Below are positions 41,820 to 53,631 of a stretch of DNA of 64,000 bases, piece after piece (the stretch's first letter is position 1; each line of letters opens with the position of its first letter). The stretch covers positions 51,287 through 115,286 of the forward strand of contig JADLGE010000025.1 in NCBI GenBank assembly GCA_020849475.1, in the 5' to 3' direction. A program made the translations under genes and the position numbers. Source of the stretch: Gammaproteobacteria bacterium. Lineage in GTDB: Bacteria; Pseudomonadota; Gammaproteobacteria; Ga0077536. Under the pieces are notes generated by a model that was given only the letters and a program-made list of their open reading frames with translations, was not told the origin of the DNA and ran no database searches.

Positions 41820-42119
41820 ATGGCGTTGACGAAAGCCGAAATGGCCGAACGACTTTTTGAGGACTTGGGCCTCAACAAGCGCGAGGCCAAGGAACTTGTC
41901 GAGGCCTTTTTCGAAGAAATCCGCATGTCTTTGGAAGCAGGGCAACAGGTCAAACTCTCCGGGTTTGGCAACTTCGATCTTCGCGATAAAAACCAGCGGC
42001 CTGGGCGGAATCCCAAAACCGGTGAGGAGATTCCCATCACTGCACGTCGCGTCGTGACGTTCAGACCAGGTCAAAAACTAAAAGCCAGAGTAGAAGCCTA
42101 TGCTGGAAGCATCGAATAA
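41820..42119 (+). CDS. ihfA: Integration host factor, alpha subunit
   Basis: IHF-alpha, 99 residues. It starts [20 protein letters not shown] and contains [20 protein letters not shown] and the beta-arm tip [20 protein letters not shown] with the intercalating proline region. It bends DNA with IHF-beta at specific sites and is needed at many sigma54 promoters, which is relevant to the sigma54 system later in the window. The start is 4 bases after pheT and the 3' end overlaps the MerR-type gene by 20 bases, the usual gammaproteobacterial arrangement. Confidence 0.97.
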   Translation: MALTKAEMAERLFEDLGLNKREAKELVEAFFEEIRMSLEAGQQVKLSGFGNFDLRDKNQRPGRNPKTGEEIPITARRVVTFRPGQKLKARVEAYAGSIE

Positions 42120-42456
42120 TAACGAACTGCCCGTCATTCCAGGTAAACGCTACTTCACCATTGGCGAAGTCAGTGAATTATGCGCGGTCAAACCGCATGT
42201 CCTGCGCTACTGGGAGCAGGAATTTCCTCAACTCAAGCCGATCAAGCGACGCGGCAACCGACGCTACTATCAGCGTCAGGACGTGATCCTGATTCGGCAG
42301 TTTCGCAGTCTTTTGTATGAGCACGGTTTCACCATCGGCGGCGCCAGGCAGAAATTGTCGGGCGACGAGGTGAAGGCGGACTCGAGCATGAGCCAACAGA
42401 TCGTGCGTCAACTGCGCATCGAGCTGGAAGAGGTGCTCGATATCCTGCGACGCTGA
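42100..42456 (+). CDS. MerR-family transcriptional regulator (ihfA-linked)
   Basis: A 118-residue MerR-type protein. The winged helix is [40 protein letters not shown] and [20 protein letters not shown], followed by a short helical dimerisation part without metal-binding cysteines. It overlaps ihfA by 20 bases and is the conserved neighbour of ihfA in many gammaproteobacteria, where it is still poorly characterised. No effector-binding domain is present, so the signal is unknown. Confidence 0.92.
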   Translation: MLEASNNNELPVIPGKRYFTIGEVSELCAVKPHVLRYWEQEFPQLKPIKRRGNRRYYQRQDVILIRQFRSLLYEHGFTIGGARQKLSGDEVKADSSMSQQIVRQLRIELEEVLDILRR

Positions 42457-42475
42457 GGCTCGCCATTGTTTTGCG

Positions 42476-42502
42476 CAACGCGTCAAAGCCCACGACGCGT
42501 TG
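42476..42502 (+). terminator. Hairpin after the MerR gene
   Basis: CAACGCGTC / GACGCGTTG, 9 base pairs around a 9-base loop, starting 20 bases after the stop. No T tract follows, so its role as terminator is uncertain. The rest of the gap to tRNA-Pro (42503-42591) shows nothing recognisable. Confidence 0.45.
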
Positions 42503-42591
42503 GCTGCAAGACAGTAGTCAGAAAGTCAGAATCCAACTACCCTGTCGGCCTCCGGAATCCAACTCGGACCGGGGCCGTTTGAAAGTCTTGT

Positions 42592-42668
<77 letters not shown>

Positions 42669-42777
42669 TTCAATTTCAGCCGTCGTAGGTGTCCGAGCTC
42701 AACTGTCCTGGCGTCGTCCGACGACCACTTCAGTTCCTCAATGAACCGAGTACGCGTACGCGGCTAGTGCGGGAAAG

Positions 42778-43335
42778 GTGAAAGAACGGCTCTCGATGTT
42801 GCCAGTCTGTGCCGGTCCGCGGCGAGCGCCGATGCGCTTGGCTGTGATCGCGACGCTGGGCGTACTGTTCGCCTTGGCGGCATGCCGCGATGAAACGGAC
42901 GCCATCGGACAGTTCCTGGACGGCGATTACAACTCCTCTTTCAAGTCATTTCTACGGCGCGCCGATAATGGCGATAGCGCCGCAATTAACTTTGTCGGCA
43001 TTCACTATTATCTTGGCTTGGGGGTTGAACGCGACTTCGGTGCGGCGGCCAGATGGTTTGAGCGCGCTGCCCGCGCGGCCAACGCCGACGGACAGCGTAA
43101 CCTCGGCGTGCTCTACATGCGTGGTTGGGGCGTGCCCCGCGACAACGTCACGGCCTACGCCTGGTTACTCCAGTCCAGCAGCCAGGGGAATCGTCGTGCA
43201 CGCGTGTATCTGGATTCTGTGGAGCATTCGATTACGCCCAACCAGACCATGCAGGCGCGCAAGTGGATTGCCGATCAGTTGCAGTTGCCCGGTGAGCCGC
43301 ACCCGGCAGTGACTGATGACCGCGCGCAGCCTTGA
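42778..43335 (+). CDS. Sel1/TPR-repeat lipoprotein
   Basis: A protein of up to 185 residues with a lipoprotein signal, MRLAVIATLGVLFALAAC (lipobox LAAC), followed by Sel1-like repeats: GDSAAINFVGIHYYLGLGVE, FGAAARWFERAARAANADGQ, NLGVLYMRGWGVPRDNVTAY. The GTG at 42778 is given, but ATG 42796 or ATG 42832 may be the true start; the last begins directly at the signal peptide. Sel1 proteins are scaffolds for protein interaction, often at the envelope. It lies between tRNA-Pro and glmS and has no obvious operon partner. Confidence 0.82.
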   Translation: MKERLSMLPVCAGPRRAPMRLAVIATLGVLFALAACRDETDAIGQFLDGDYNSSFKSFLRRADNGDSAAINFVGIHYYLGLGVERDFGAAARWFERAARAANADGQRNLGVLYMRGWGVPRDNVTAYAWLLQSSSQGNRRARVYLDSVEHSITPNQTMQARKWIADQLQLPGEPHPAVTDDRAQP

Positions 43336-43367
43336 ATTCAAAAATTTAAAACGGAAATACGCCAGAA

Positions 43368-45197
43368 ATGTGTGGAATAGTCGGAGCCGTCGCGCAGCGT
43401 GATGTCGCGCCCATCCTGGTCGAAGGGCTGAAGCGGTTGGAATACCGTGGCTATGATTCGGCCGGCGTTGCGACAGTCAAGGACAAGGCCATACAGCGCG
43501 TGCGCGTGGCCGGCAAGGTTAGAGTGCTCGAAGAGGCGCTGGAGACCGAACCTCACGCCGGTGGTCTCGGCATCGCGCACACACGCTGGGCGACCCACGG
43601 CGTGCCGTCCATCCGCAATGCCCATCCGCACATGTGCCGCGAAACGGTCGCTCTGGTGCATAACGGCATCATCGAGAATCATGAACGTCTGCGCGCCGAG
43701 CAGATTGCCGCCGGCCACGCTTTCAATTCCGACACCGACACTGAAGTCGTGGTCAACCGCATTTACGATTACCTTGAGCAGGGTGATGACCTCTTGAAGG
43801 CCGTTCAGCGCACCACCAGCGACCTTGAAGGCGCCTACGCCTTGGGCGTGCTGTCGACCACCTGCACCGACAGACTGGTCGTGGCGCGACGCGGCAGCCC
43901 GCTGGTCATTGGACTCGGCATCGGCGAAAACTTCGTTGCATCGGACGTCTTCGCCCTGCTGCCGGTCACGCAGCGCTTCATCTTCCTCGAAGAGGGGGAT
44001 GTCGCCGAGATCACCCGCGAGCAGGTGCGAATCTACGACGCCAAGGGCCATCCCGTGACGCGTGCGGAGTCGCTGTCCGAACTGTCTGCCGACGCGGCCG
44101 AGAAGTCCGGCTATCGGCATTTCATGTTGAAGGAAATCTTTACCCAGGCGCGCGCCGCATCCGAGACGCTGGAAGGGCGCATCGAGAATGGCTCCGTGCT
44201 TGATTCGGCGTTCGGATTCGACGCCAAGGAAATTCTCGACCAGGTCAAATCGGTCACCATCGTTGCCTGTGGCACCAGCTTTCACGCCGGCCTGGTCGCG
44301 CGCTACTGGCTGGAAGGCCTGGCGGGCATTCCGTGCACGGTGGAAGTGGCGAGCGAGTACCGCTATCGCAAGCCGGTGGTGACGCCCAATTCCCTGTTCG
44401 TCACCATTTCACAGTCCGGTGAAACAGCGGACACGCTGGCCGCTTTGCGCGAAGCGCGGCGCTGGGGAGTGTCTCATTCGCTGGCCATTTGCAACGTGCC
44501 GGAGAGTTCGCTCACGCGCGAATCTGAATTGGTGTTGATGACGCGCGCCGGCCCTGAAATCGGTGTCGCTTCGACCAAGGCGTTCACCACGCAGTTGGTG
44601 GCACTGATGCTGCTGGTCGTGGCGCTCGGGCGTCGCAATGGCATGAGCGTTGAGCAGGAACGCGAACTGGTGCGCCAGCTCGAAAGTCTGCCAGGCAAGA
44701 TCAACGGCGTGCTTGAACTCAACGACCGGATTGCCGATCTGTCACAAGCCTTTGCCCACAAGCATCACAGCCTGTTTCTCGGGCGCGGCTCGATGTACCC
44801 GATAGCGATGGAAGGCGCGCTCAAGCTCAAGGAAATTTCCTACATTCACGCTGAAGCCTACCCGGCAGGCGAACTCAAACACGGCCCCTTGGCCTTGGTC
44901 GACGAGGACATGCCGGTCATTTCGGTGGCCCCCAACAATGAACTGCTCGAGAAGCTGAAATCGAACCTCGAAGAGGTGCGCGCGCGCGGTGGCCAGCTGT
45001 ATATTTTCGCGGACTCGCGCGTCGAGGTGACCAAGCAGCCGGATATCCACGTACTCGATGTGATGCCGGTCGAAGATCCCATCGCGCCTATTGTCTACAC
45101 CATCCCGCTGCAACTGCTGGCGTATCACGTGGCGGTGATTCGCGGTGCGGATGTCGATCAGCCGCGCAACCTCGCCAAGTCGGTGACGGTCGAGTAA
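43368..45197 (+). CDS. glmS: Glutamine-fructose-6-phosphate aminotransferase (isomerising)
   Basis: GlmS, 609 residues, makes glucosamine-6-phosphate for peptidoglycan, LPS and exopolysaccharide. The N-terminal glutaminase domain starts [20 protein letters not shown] with the nucleophile Cys2 and contains [12 protein letters not shown] and [13 protein letters not shown] segments ([18 protein letters not shown]). The two SIS sugar-isomerase domains show [35 protein letters not shown] and [20 protein letters not shown], and the C-terminal [13 protein letters not shown] closes the active site. No glmS ribozyme or sRNA site was seen in the short 32-base leader. It may feed the polysaccharide genes downstream. 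Confidence 0.97.
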   Translation: MCGIVGAVAQRDVAPILVEGLKRLEYRGYDSAGVATVKDKAIQRVRVAGKVRVLEEALETEPHAGGLGIAHTRWATHGVPSIRNAHPHMCRETVALVHNGIIENHERLRAEQIAAGHAFNSDTDTEVVVNRIYDYLEQGDDLLKAVQRTTSDLEGAYALGVLSTTCTDRLVVARRGSPLVIGLGIGENFVASDVFALLPVTQRFIFLEEGDVAEITREQVRIYDAKGHPVTRAESLSELSADAAEKSGYRHFMLKEIFTQARAASETLEGRIENGSVLDSAFGFDAKEILDQVKSVTIVACGTSFHAGLVARYWLEGLAGIPCTVEVASEYRYRKPVVTPNSLFVTISQSGETADTLAALREARRWGVSHSLAICNVPESSLTRESELVLMTRAGPEIGVASTKAFTTQLVALMLLVVALGRRNGMSVEQERELVRQLESLPGKINGVLELNDRIADLSQAFAHKHHSLFLGRGSMYPIAMEGALKLKEISYIHAEAYPAGELKHGPLALVDEDMPVISVAPNNELLEKLKSNLEEVRARGGQLYIFADSRVEVTKQPDIHVLDVMPVEDPIAPIVYTIPLQLLAYHVAVIRGADVDQPRNLAKSVTVE

Positions 45198-45263
45198 TGC
45201 GGCCCCGTTGCGTGCCGGCACATCGGTCGGCAGACCAGACAAGCGTAGTCTGAGCCCGCAATC

Positions 45264-46631
45264 ATGGAGGCCGCCAAGGCAAGCGCCGGCACCGTGCTGC
45301 TCGTCGACGACGATCAGGACATGCTCAACCTGCTGTCGAAATGGCTGCAGGGCGCGGATTTCGTGCCATTGCTCGCAAGCTCGGGCGAGGATGCACTGCG
45401 GCTGGTGAGCAGTGCGCGGCCTGACATGGTTGTCACCGACCTGTTCATGGAAGAAATGGATGGCATGACCTTGGTCACGCGTATTCATGCTGAGAATCCA
45501 CTGACGCCAGTCATCATGCTGAGTGGCCAGGCGAGGATTCCGGACGCGGTCAAGGCCACCCACCTTGGCACCTCGGCATTTCTCACCAAGCCGATAGCCA
45601 AGGAAGCCTTTCTCGCCGAGATCAACACGCATATCCGACCGCGACGGCCCGAAGGGGCCTCGGCGTTTGGTCGCAACATCATCTACCGTAGCGATGTGAT
45701 GGCCGAGCTCCTGGAGCAGGCCGAACTGGTCGCGCGCGGCGATGTGACGGTATTCATCAACGGTGAGACCGGCACCGGCAAGGAAGTCCTGGCGCGCGCC
45801 ATCCATGACGGCAGCCGCCGTAGCGGCCATGCTTTCGTGGGTGTCAATTGTGGGGCGATTCCGGAACAGCTGCTCGAATCGGAATTGTTCGGTCACGAAA
45901 AAGGCTCGTTCACCGGCGCCAGCAATCGCCATGACGGACTGTTCCTGGCGGCCGACGGCGGCACGCTGTTTCTCGATGAAATTGGCGATATGCCGCTGGG
46001 CTTGCAGGTCAAATTATTGCGCGTACTGCAGGATTTCGAAGTGCGGCCAGTCGGCTCGGTCAAAAGCGTGCCGGTCAACGTGCGGATTATTTCTGCGACC
46101 CATAATGACCTCGAATCGCTGGTCGAGAAGGGCGAGTTTCGCGAGGACTTGTACTACCGCTTGAACGTGGTGCCCTTGAAGATGCCGAGGCGGGCCGAAC
46201 GCGCCGAGGACATTCCCTTGCTGCTCGATCATTTCCTCGCCGTCAACGCCACGCGCGCCGGTGTGTCGAGGAAGCGCTTTGCGCCGGATGCGGTCGCCTA
46301 TCTGGCCGGCGCCGCGTGGCCGGGCAACATCCGCCAGCTGATCAATGCCGTTGAACTGTGTTCAACGCTGTACACCGGTGACATCATCCCTCTCGCCATG
46401 GCACAGCGCGCATTGCGCCAGCAGCCTGTGCAGTTCAAAACACTCAAGGACGCCAAGGCCGAATTCGAACGTAATTACCTGGTCAGCGTGTTGCGCATCA
46501 GCGGTGGCAACGTCGCCAATGCGGCACGCATCGCCGGCCGTAATCGCACAGAGTTCTATAAGCTGCTCAATCAGTACGACCTGGATGCAGCCAGTTACCG
46601 CGAAGCCAATGGCGGCCAGGATGATGATTGA
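45264..46631 (+). CDS. Sigma54-dependent response regulator (NtrC family)
   Basis: A 455-residue activator: receiver domain (about 10-125; acid pair VDDDQ, phosphoacceptor in VVTDLFMEEMDG, Lys in FLTKP), AAA+ domain with Walker A INGETGTGKEVLARAI, the sigma54-contact loop GSFTGA (Ser instead of the common Ala), Walker B GGTLFLDEIGDMPLG, and a C-terminal Fis-type helix-turn-helix (GGNVANAARIAGRNRTEFYK). It resembles GlrR/QseF-type activators. The next two genes encode an Hpt protein and a hybrid kinase, so a phosphorelay onto this regulator is likely (inference). Confidence 0.93.
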   Translation: MEAAKASAGTVLLVDDDQDMLNLLSKWLQGADFVPLLASSGEDALRLVSSARPDMVVTDLFMEEMDGMTLVTRIHAENPLTPVIMLSGQARIPDAVKATHLGTSAFLTKPIAKEAFLAEINTHIRPRRPEGASAFGRNIIYRSDVMAELLEQAELVARGDVTVFINGETGTGKEVLARAIHDGSRRSGHAFVGVNCGAIPEQLLESELFGHEKGSFTGASNRHDGLFLAADGGTLFLDEIGDMPLGLQVKLLRVLQDFEVRPVGSVKSVPVNVRIISATHNDLESLVEKGEFREDLYYRLNVVPLKMPRRAERAEDIPLLLDHFLAVNATRAGVSRKRFAPDAVAYLAGAAWPGNIRQLINAVELCSTLYTGDIIPLAMAQRALRQQPVQFKTLKDAKAEFERNYLVSVLRISGGNVANAARIAGRNRTEFYKLLNQYDLDAASYREANGGQDDD

Positions 46632-46673
46632 ATCATCTCGATGACTGGCCCGGACTGAAACAGGAACCAGCCC

Positions 46674-46979
46674 ATGACTGACCGCATACCTGTCGTAATC
46701 GATCCGGACCTGGCCGACCTCGTTCCCGGCTTTCTCAATAATCGTCGACGTGACGTCGAAAAGCTGCGCGCGCAGCTGGAGGCCGGGAATTTCGCCGACA
46801 TCCGCATGATAGGCCACAGCATGAAGGGCGCTGGCGGTGGCTATGGTTTCGATCCCATCACTGATATCGGCGCCGCCATCGAGCGCGCGGCTTTGGCCGC
46901 TGACAGCGCGACTATCGAGCAGGGTATCGCGCAACTCGCCGACTACCTGTCGCGCATCGACGTGGTCACGGGTGCTTGA
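46674..46979 (+). CDS. Hpt (histidine phosphotransfer) protein
   Basis: A 101-residue single-domain Hpt protein. The phosphorylatable histidine is in IRMIGHSMKGAGGGYGFDP, and the rest forms the four-helix bundle, including IEQGIAQLADYLSRIDVV. It should carry phosphate between the receiver of the hybrid kinase encoded immediately downstream and a response regulator such as the sigma54 activator upstream. Its stop overlaps a TTG in the kinase frame, and the chosen kinase ATG is 29 bases after the stop. Confidence 0.9.
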   Translation: MTDRIPVVIDPDLADLVPGFLNNRRRDVEKLRAQLEAGNFADIRMIGHSMKGAGGGYGFDPITDIGAAIERAALAADSATIEQGIAQLADYLSRIDVVTGA

Positions 46980-47008
46980 AAGCGCCTGAACAGCTGGAGC
47001 AAGCGCCG

Positions 47009-49528
<2,520 letters not shown>

Positions 49529-49903
49529 GGAGCGCGCACCCGAGCGCGCGTCGCCGTCAGACGACAGGCAAATCCCGGGCGACACCGGTGTGTGTTGCCT
49601 GACGACGACACAGTCTTGCGCCGAGCCGGACGGAAAGGCGAGGGCGAACTGGTAAAAGTTCGCAGCAGCCCCGCCAGAAGCTTTGGCATCCTTGCTTTAA
49701 GCGGCTGAATTCCCAAGAATTGGCGCCGACACGCCATGGACGGCTAAAGGTCGGACGCCAGCTGCACGCTAAGCTGGCACGTCACTTGCTCCGTTACATG
49801 AAAAAAGTGCGCTGAGAGACACGCGGCGATTTACGCCGAAACGAAGGTCTCCACGCCAAGAAGTACGGCACTGGCACAACGACCGAATGGGCACGAGAGC
49901 GAA
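49529..49903. other. 375-base structured intergenic region before the EpsB-like gene
   Basis: Two nested stem-loops are visible. CAGGCAA / TTGCCTG at about 49566-49602 encloses ACACC/GGTGT. GGCGAGG / CCCCGCC at about 49637-49676 encloses GCGAACT-GGTAAA-AGTTCGC. Both lie upstream of the sigma54 promoter at 49775, so they belong to the 3' part of the kinase transcript or to an unmapped RNA. I could not match them to a known riboswitch family. Confidence 0.5.
49775..49790 (+). promoter_or_regulatory. Consensus sigma54 (-24/-12) promoter
   Basis: TGGCACGTCACTTGCT matches the sigma54 consensus TGGCACG-N4-TTGCW, with exactly 10 bases between the GG and GC dinucleotides. Transcription would start near 49802, about 100 bases before the EpsB-like ATG at 49904. 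Candidate activators are PrsR (encoded 3.8 kb downstream) and the NtrC-type regulator at 45264. Confidence 0.85.
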
Positions 49904-51289
49904 ATGCTAAGAATCTTCCGGCACTATGTTCCCCGATCGCTGGTCCTGCTGGGGCTGGCGGAAATCCTCATCCTGTTTGTCTCCATCTATCTCGGCGCCA
50001 CCTTCCAGTTGGGCAGCACGGCTTTCGCGCACGCCGATCAGTTGCCGCTGTGGAGCCAGGCGCTGGTGTTCGTCGCCGCCATCGTGCTTGGCATGACGGC
50101 GATGGGGCTCTACCACCGTGATCAGCACACTCGGCCGAGCGCCGTGATGCTACGGCTGGTCCTGAGCTTCGTGTGCGGCTTCATCGTGATGGGCGCCATT
50201 TACCTCCTCATTCCCGACCTCATGGTCGGTGGCGGGATTTTCGCCACGGCACTGGTTTGTTCATTCGTCAGCATCGCCAGTTGCCGTCTGATCTGCGTCG
50301 CCGGCGAAGACATCGATCAGCGTCAACGGGTGTTGGTGCTGGGCACCGGCGAGCGGGCGCGCCAGATCGACAATCTGCGGGGCGGCGTGGACCAGGTCTC
50401 GGCCGACGTCATCGGCTATGTGGACTTAGGTTGCGACGAGCGACTGGTGGCCGCCGAAAGGATCTTCGCCCTCGGTCAGCGCAGTCTGCGCGCGCTGGCG
50501 GAAGAACTGGACGTGCACGAAATCGTGGTGGCCACTGACGACCGCCGCAAAGGCCTGCCGGTCGATGACATTCTCGAGTGCAAGATGTACGGCATCCATA
50601 TCATGGAGGCGGCCGATTTCTACGAACGCCAGCTCGGCAAGATCCGGATCGATACCCTGCATCCGAGCAACGTCATCTTCGCCGACGGTTTTACCCAGGC
50701 GGTGATCCGCAGTGGCGAAAAGCGCGCCATGGACGTGGTCTGCAGCGCCCTGATGCTGGTCGCCACCCTGCCCATCATGGCCCTGACGGCGGCCGCCATT
50801 TATTTCGAAAGCGGCGGCCCGGTGCTGTACCGTCAAGAACGCGTGGGCCGTCGCGGCCGCGTCTTTACCCTTTTGAAGTTCCGCAGCATGCGCCAGGACG
50901 CCGAGGCCAATGGTGCGGTGTGGGCGCTGGCCAATGACATGCGCGTGACGCGCATCGGCAGCTTCATCCGCAAGACGCGTATCGACGAACTACCGCAGCT
51001 CATCAACGTGTTGAAAGGCGATATGAGCTTCGTCGGTCCGCGCCCCGAGCGTCCGCAGTTCGTGGCGGAGCTGTCGAAGTCGATTCCCTACTACGATCTG
51101 CGCCACTATGTGAAGCCCGGTATCACCGGCTGGGCGCAGATCCTCTACCCCTACGGCGCCTCCATCAATGACGCCCGCGAGAAGCTGCAGTACGACCTGT
51201 ACTATCTCAAGAACTACAGCATCTTTCTCGACATCAACATCTTGCTGCAGACGATTCAGGTGATACTCTGGCGCAAGGGTGCACGTTGA
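49904..51289 (+). CDS. Polyprenyl glycosylphosphotransferase, PEP-CTERM/EpsB-associated sugar transferase
   Basis: A 461-residue membrane enzyme that starts exopolysaccharide repeat units by moving a sugar-phosphate to undecaprenyl phosphate. Several N-terminal TM segments (about 10-115, first SLVLLGLAEILILFVSIYLG) are followed by a CoA-binding-like Rossmann region (RVLVLGTGERARQIDNL). The C-terminal bacterial sugar transferase domain has ILYRQ-type opening VLYRQERVGRRGRVFTLLKF, the acidic site RIDELPQLINVLKGDMSFVG and PRPERPQFVAELSK. The overall pattern is that of the EpsB-type transferases found with exosortase and PrsK/PrsR genes. It is preceded by a consensus sigma54 promoter and followed by prsK. 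Confidence 0.93.
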   Translation: MLRIFRHYVPRSLVLLGLAEILILFVSIYLGATFQLGSTAFAHADQLPLWSQALVFVAAIVLGMTAMGLYHRDQHTRPSAVMLRLVLSFVCGFIVMGAIYLLIPDLMVGGGIFATALVCSFVSIASCRLICVAGEDIDQRQRVLVLGTGERARQIDNLRGGVDQVSADVIGYVDLGCDERLVAAERIFALGQRSLRALAEELDVHEIVVATDDRRKGLPVDDILECKMYGIHIMEAADFYERQLGKIRIDTLHPSNVIFADGFTQAVIRSGEKRAMDVVCSALMLVATLPIMALTAAAIYFESGGPVLYRQERVGRRGRVFTLLKFRSMRQDAEANGAVWALANDMRVTRIGSFIRKTRIDELPQLINVLKGDMSFVGPRPERPQFVAELSKSIPYYDLRHYVKPGITGWAQILYPYGASINDAREKLQYDLYYLKNYSIFLDINILLQTIQVILWRKGAR

Positions 51290-51297
51290 TTCCATCC

Positions 51298-51316
51298 GCG
51301 CCAGCGACGCTGGCGC
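51298..51316. terminator. GC-rich hairpin after the sugar transferase gene
   Basis: GCGCCAGCG-A-CGCTGGCGC, a perfect 19-base palindrome 8 bases after the stop and 203 bases before prsK. It lacks a T tract, so read-through into prsK is likely. The rest of the gap contains no gene. Confidence 0.45.
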
Positions 51317-51519
51317 ATACGCTTCGATGCCGCGTCGCTAATCGCTGGCGGGCTGGTGGGCATCGACTGCACCCGACTGTCTGCGTCCCGGCGCTGCGCG
51401 CAATCCCCACGTATTTCTCCATACGCTGCGGTCTCTGGGCGCTGGCGGTGCGCAGGTGCCTTCGCGCACTACATCTTTAACCAACCTGCTAGCGCGTCGA
51501 TCCAAACGCGGGGGACAGC

Positions 51520-53631
51520 ATGACGACGATTGCCGGGATCGCTGGCTACATCGGCGCGATTGCGTTCCTCGCCCTGTTCGGGCTGCTCACGGTGGCGGCG
51601 CGCAGCAAGCCGGTGGGGCGCCGCCTGATGGCGGCCTGCGCGGCCTCGGTGCTGTGGTTTGGCGTGCAGGCGGTGATCTACCAGTTCCAGGCCCGCAGCG
51701 GACTGTCGGCCGATCTCGTTCTGCAGCTGGAATTTGTCCGCAACCTCGCCTGGGTGGTGTTCTTTTCCGGCCTGTTGCTCAATCTCGGCGATGCCGCCTA
51801 TCGCCACACGATTAAATTCGGCGCGACGGTTCTGGCAGTCGCCTGCGCTTTCGGCATAACTCTGCCGGAACTGCTCGACCGCGTCCTGTTCGGCGTCGAG
51901 TTCGATCAGCTGCTGGTGCGCAAATGGTTCTTTTGCACGGCCTTGCTGGTGGTGTTGGGCGTGCTGGTTCTCATCGAGCAGGTGTTTCGCAATACTTCGC
52001 GTGACTCGCGCTGGGCGCTCAAACATTTGTGTTTCGGTCTCGGCTTCGTGTTTGCCTACGACTTCTACTTGTATGCGGACGCTGTGCTGTTCAACCGTCT
52101 GGACAGCGTATTGATGTCGGCGCGCGGCGTGGTCAACGCCTTGGCGGTGCCGATGGTCGCTATTTCGGTTGTGCGCAACCGTCAGTGGGATATCAAGATA
52201 TTCGTATCGCGCCGCGTGGTGTTCCATGTGGTGGTGCTGATCGCCGCCGGCCTGTATCTGATCCTGATGTCGGCGGCCGGCTACTACATCCAGGCCATCG
52301 GCGGTGAATGGGGCAGGGCGCTGACCACCACGTTCTTCAGCGCCGCTATCCTGCTGCTGCTGACGCTGATCTTTTCCACCCAGTTGCGTTCGCGCATCCG
52401 CCTGTTCCTCGCCACTCACTTCTACCGCAACAAGTACGAATACGGTGAGGAGTGGTTGAAGTTTACCCAGGCCTTGGCGCGCACCACGCTCGAGCCAGAC
52501 AGCCTCAACGAGACCATCCTGACCGCGGTCTGCGACATCGTCGACAGTCCGGGCGGCATTCTGTGGCACAAGACCGGCTCGGGCTCGTTCGCGATCGCTG
52601 CGCGATACAGCATGTATGGCGACCGTCACGAGGAGTTTGCCGCCGACGATCCGATGCTTGTCGGTATGGCTCGCGATCCGCAGATTTGCGATCTCAGTGA
52701 CGAGGCCCAGCTCGAGGGCGGGCGGCTGCGTCATGCGCCGCAATGGCTGCTGGACATGTCGCGCATCGCGTTGCTGGTGCCGATAGTCCACGGCGACGAA
52801 ATGCTGGCCATCCTCGCGCTTTCGACCTCACGCACCAACCAGCGCTTTGACGCGGAAGACTTCAATCTGCTCGGCACGGTGGCGCGCCAGGCGGCCAGTT
52901 ACCTGGCGTTGGTGCGAGCCACCGACGCCTTGTCCGAGGCGCGCCAGTTCGAGACCTTCAATCGTTTGTCGGCGTTTCTGGTGCACGACCTCAAGAACGT
53001 CGTTGCCCAGTTGTCGCTCATCGGCAGCAATGCGCGGCGGCATCGCCACAACCCGGAGTTCATCGAAGACGCCTTCAATACCGTCGATGATGCCACGGCC
53101 AAGATGAAGCGCATGCTCGCGAGCCTGCGTCAGCGCCAGTCCGAGGTTGAGAGTGACGAGGTGGTGGAACTCGGTGCACTGCTGGCAACGGCGGTGGCCT
53201 CCAAGGCGGAGGCGCGACCCTGTCCGGTGTTCGCGCGTCCCGCCGAGGCATTGCCGGTGCGTGCCAGTCGCGACCATCTGCAGTCGGTGGTCCAGCATTT
53301 GCTGCAGAACGCCATCGAGGCGACCGACGCCGACGGGCAGGTGGAAGTGCGGGTCGAACGACATGCGAGTGAAGTTCGGGCCACGATTACCGATACTGGA
53401 TGTGGCATGGACCGTGACTTCATTCACAATCGCCTGTTTCGGCCTTTCGACACCACCAAGGGCAAGGCCGGCATGGGCATTGGCGCGTATGAGAGCCGCC
53501 ATCTGATCAGCTCCATGCGCGGTGAATTGCTGGTTGAAAGTGAGCCGGGTCGCGGTACGACCTTCACCATCGTGCTGCCGCTGGCCGAGAATCAAGAACA
53601 CCCTGAAGCACGAATCGCTACTGGACACTGA
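51520..53631 (+). CDS. prsK: PEP-CTERM system sensor histidine kinase PrsK
   Basis: A 703-residue kinase of the PrsK type. The N-terminal half is a membrane module with about eight TM helices (from IAGIAGYIGAIAFLALFGLL to ALTTTFFSAAILLLLTLIFS), then a GAF-like domain (about 320-470) and a kinase core with the unusual H-box FLVHDLKNVVAQLSLIGSNA (HDLKN) and HATPase motifs LLQNAIEATDADGQ, TDTGCGMDRDFI and GMGIGAYESRHLI. This architecture is the one linked with exosortase/PEP-CTERM polysaccharide loci. Its stop and the prsR start share one base (TGATG). It senses an unknown signal and phosphorylates PrsR. Confidence 0.93.
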   Translation: MTTIAGIAGYIGAIAFLALFGLLTVAARSKPVGRRLMAACAASVLWFGVQAVIYQFQARSGLSADLVLQLEFVRNLAWVVFFSGLLLNLGDAAYRHTIKFGATVLAVACAFGITLPELLDRVLFGVEFDQLLVRKWFFCTALLVVLGVLVLIEQVFRNTSRDSRWALKHLCFGLGFVFAYDFYLYADAVLFNRLDSVLMSARGVVNALAVPMVAISVVRNRQWDIKIFVSRRVVFHVVVLIAAGLYLILMSAAGYYIQAIGGEWGRALTTTFFSAAILLLLTLIFSTQLRSRIRLFLATHFYRNKYEYGEEWLKFTQALARTTLEPDSLNETILTAVCDIVDSPGGILWHKTGSGSFAIAARYSMYGDRHEEFAADDPMLVGMARDPQICDLSDEAQLEGGRLRHAPQWLLDMSRIALLVPIVHGDEMLAILALSTSRTNQRFDAEDFNLLGTVARQAASYLALVRATDALSEARQFETFNRLSAFLVHDLKNVVAQLSLIGSNARRHRHNPEFIEDAFNTVDDATAKMKRMLASLRQRQSEVESDEVVELGALLATAVASKAEARPCPVFARPAEALPVRASRDHLQSVVQHLLQNAIEATDADGQVEVRVERHASEVRATITDTGCGMDRDFIHNRLFRPFDTTKGKAGMGIGAYESRHLISSMRGELLVESEPGRGTTFTIVLPLAENQEHPEARIATGH

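Noticed and set aside
49529..49903. Cyclic-di-GMP (GEMM) riboswitch before the EpsB-like gene
   Set aside because: The conserved GEMM core (GGGCAAACC and GACGCAAAGCC with a GAAA tetraloop) is not present, and the sigma54 start would lie downstream of the structured part.
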